Source: Flectonema sp. DT1601 (lineage: Eukaryota; Euglenozoa; Diplonemea; Diplonemida; Diplonemidae). Taken from it: 64,000 bases of DNA. This document shows, one piece after another, positions 62,108-64,000 of this stretch. The DNA lies in contig OZ025782.1 in NCBI GenBank assembly GCA_964019425.1, positions 1,116,001 to 1,180,000 on the forward strand, in the 5' to 3' direction. Both the position numbers and the translations under genes were made by a program. Position 1 is the stretch's first letter, and each line of letters opens with the position of its first letter. The notes under the pieces are model-generated. The model worked only from the letters and a program-made list of their open reading frames with translations. It had not been told where the DNA came from and searched no databases.

Positions 62108-64000
62108 CTACTCAGAATCCCATGGTAAATTTTCAAGGAGCGCATCAGGCTCTTTTAATCTGTTCATTCGCCAGTATTGTTTGCGTGTGATTTTATTATT
62201 GAGATCAGGAATTCTAGAAGCCATCTTTTCATCATAAGCAGGAACCATCCTAGTGTGAAATGCTTCATTATAATGAGGACTGCCAAGGCCACGAGATGCA
62301 TCAATAAAACGAGTTTGTGATTCCCAATTTGAAGCCAACTCAGAACTAGTTGTCGCAATCTCAAAGTCAGAATCTAAATTAGAACTCAACTGTTTTATTA
62401 TTTCTGGAGATTCAGCAGCGCATTTTGAGACTTTAAGAACGCTAGCCATGTGATGAAAGGCTCCTTCTTCTTTACCATTAAAATCCTTAAGTAAAAGTAA
62501 CTCTTCTTCGTATGGTAAGATTGTTACGTATTTCTCAATGAATGTTTTAATCTCCGAAGGTTTTTGTTTTCCCAGTAGATTCAAAGATTCTAAAGAAAGG
62601 AGACGAGCTTCTCTAACTGAATCTCCAAGAAATGAGTAAGTGAGAGCTCGTAGAGAGTCACTCGCATCTTCAAATTCCCGTCTTGCTTCTCTTCCAGCTT
62701 CTTCATCACAGAATGCTAAGAACTTATAGTATTCCGAAACAGGTAAAACACAAGTATTATTGCTTGCTAAGTCTGTAAGGTATTCATCACCACACCACAT
62801 AAGAGATGAACTATGCAACAAAACTGTTGGATAAGACTCATCGATCTTTGGATATATCGAAAAAGGCTTCAAATCATAAAGAGAAATATCAAAACTACAT
62901 AATAAATAAACATCTATAACACCCAACACAGACGAAAATGGAATTGAAGTCAGAGATTTATCATCGAGTTCTTCCGATGGGACGAGGACTTCTTTTTCAT
63001 TTATGATCTTTGAAACGTAATTAGCACCAGACCATTGATCGTGACAGTCCTCTATGACGTCTTTTATTATCATCATATTACAACGGGAACCATGCAACGT
63101 GTAGAATTTAACTAAAGATGAAACCAACTCTTTTGATCCGATTCGCAATACGTAGTTTGATGTTTCTCCCTTTCGACCAGGTGCGCAATACGAATTGTCA
63201 ACTACTAATTGCGTTGATAATATTAAAAGTTCGACAAAAGGTAAAGCAGACGGTGGTGATGTGCTGAACGATTTTAGATATGAAAAGATCATTTCTGATG
63301 ATGGATGTCCCAACAGTTCACAGCATTGTTCAAATAATAAATTCTTTTCAGAAATTGTAATCTCTTTCACACTATCACAGACTGCGACAAACGATGTTAT
63401 AATCGTCGAATCTGATATGGGTAGTTCAGGAGTGAATCGAAGCCACTTTAAAGTATTACTATATTGTCGTAAGTTCTTCATCAACGCTGTTGATTGTACC
63501 ACAGCATCCACATCTTGATAACCAGGTCTACACTTCTGCTGCAACATAAACTCAAATGTACTAAAGCATTTGATAAATTGTCGATTTCTTAAACAACATT
63601 GCAATAAGCCAGTAATTCCAAGACGAGGAGGAGGAAGCCACACGAGTTTAGAATCTTGTTTTGGGGCGTCACTATTGACTCCCTTCTTTAATATTTGATA
63701 AGCGTGTTTAACACTGCTGTCTTTTCCTATAATTTCCTGAAGTAATTCTTGTGGCCAAAAAGACGGTTCTGAAGCTACATATGGAGCGATTATTTTTATC
63801 ATTTTATATATCTCGTCAGAGCTTTCCATTGACTGTGCGTATTGGATTACGATTGGCCAAACTACTTTACAATATTCTTCGAATTCAGTTTCAGGAAGAG
63901 GAAATTCGTCTGAAAAAGGTCGAAAATTCCTCTTCTGATACTGTGATCTGTTTAATATAAACCTCCCCACAGATGATGTAACAGAAGTTGCTTCTTTTAT
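62108..64000 (-). CDS. helical-repeat protein with possible PIN-like segment, 5'-partial
   Basis: The frame is open to the right edge, so the N-terminus lies outside the window; at least 630 residues are visible. Residues near the edge are Ser/Thr/Arg-rich (ATSVTSSVGRFILNR), as in mitochondrial targeting sequences. The first ~300 visible residues look like paired alpha-helices of a PPR-like solenoid (SSVKHAYQILKKG, ITGLLQCCLRNRQFIKCFSTFEFML). A later segment, PTVLLHSSSLMW followed about 20 residues on by TCVLPVSEYYKFLAF, resembles the first and second strands of PIN-like nuclease folds. The C-terminus ends LLENLPWDSE. Kinetoplastid mitochondrial RNA-processing and ribosome-associated proteins combine such parts, so a mitochondrial RNA role is plausible but unproven. 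Confidence 0.6.
   Translation of the reverse strand: MKEATSVTSSVGRFILNRSQYQKRNFRPFSDEFPLPETEFEEYCKVVWPIVIQYAQSMESSDEIYKMIKIIAPYVASEPSFWPQELLQEIIGKDSSVKHAYQILKKGVNSDAPKQDSKLVWLPPPRLGITGLLQCCLRNRQFIKCFSTFEFMLQQKCRPGYQDVDAVVQSTALMKNLRQYSNTLKWLRFTPELPISDSTIITSFVAVCDSVKEITISEKNLLFEQCCELLGHPSSEMIFSYLKSFSTSPPSALPFVELLILSTQLVVDNSYCAPGRKGETSNYVLRIGSKELVSSLVKFYTLHGSRCNMMIIKDVIEDCHDQWSGANYVSKIINEKEVLVPSEELDDKSLTSIPFSSVLGVIDVYLLCSFDISLYDLKPFSIYPKIDESYPTVLLHSSSLMWCGDEYLTDLASNNTCVLPVSEYYKFLAFCDEEAGREARREFEDASDSLRALTYSFLGDSVREARLLSLESLNLLGKQKPSEIKTFIEKYVTILPYEEELLLLKDFNGKEEGAFHHMASVLKVSKCAAESPEIIKQLSSNLDSDFEIATTSSELASNWESQTRFIDASRGLGSPHYNEAFHTRMVPAYDEKMASRIPDLNNKITRKQYWRMNRLKEPDALLENLPWDSE

Overview
The window looks like nuclear DNA of a unicellular eukaryote, most probably a euglenozoan and perhaps a diplonemid. 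Every supported gene lies on the minus strand. Most start codons sit 9 to 35 nt after a pyrimidine-rich tract ending in AG, the arrangement expected for spliced-leader trans-splicing of a polycistronic transcript. Some genes also carry ordinary short cis introns with GTATG-type donors. A dinoflagellate or perkinsid, which also trans-splice, cannot be excluded from sequence alone. No tRNA, rRNA or SL RNA gene was recognised.

Layout from left to right. 1-10.5 kb: a 5'-truncated LINE (RT plus RNase H) in about 7 kb of gene-free AT-rich DNA filled with copies of at least six short interspersed repeat families. 10.5-21.1 kb: three intronless paralogues for secreted, single-pass membrane proteins with a predicted seven-bladed VVW-repeat propeller; the third is a mosaic of the other two. 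21.2-46.8 kb: a young segmental array of four intronless astacin metalloprotease genes, organised as an A+B gene pair duplicated once (12,580 bp and about 12,895 bp). Each protein has a signal peptide, short propeptide, astacin domain, EGF-like, LamG-like and Ig-like modules, a PT-rich linker and a tail of 3, 6 or 8 Cys-rich domains. The N-terminal ~890 residues read the same in all four copies, while linker and tail vary. 46.8-49.4 kb: a further repeat-rich gap.

49.4-64 kb is a compact gene cluster: a bimodular GT8-like/GT31 glycosyltransferase (2 exons), a secreted glycoside-hydrolase-like protein, a TruD/PUS7 pseudouridine synthase carrying a RanBP2-type zinc finger, an unrecognised 305-aa protein (4 exons), a 750-aa coiled-coil protein (5 exons) and the 3' part of a protein with helical-repeat and possibly PIN-like character that runs off the right edge. 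Eight cis introns of 64-177 nt were placed by reading frame and splice signals.

The left two thirds thus hold an expanding, recombining set of secreted and surface proteins (proteases and propellers) in repeat-rich DNA, next to a stable cluster of intron-bearing single-copy genes. The glycosyltransferase and glycoside-hydrolase-like protein would fit surface or extracellular glycan work, but no functional link between neighbours can be shown here.
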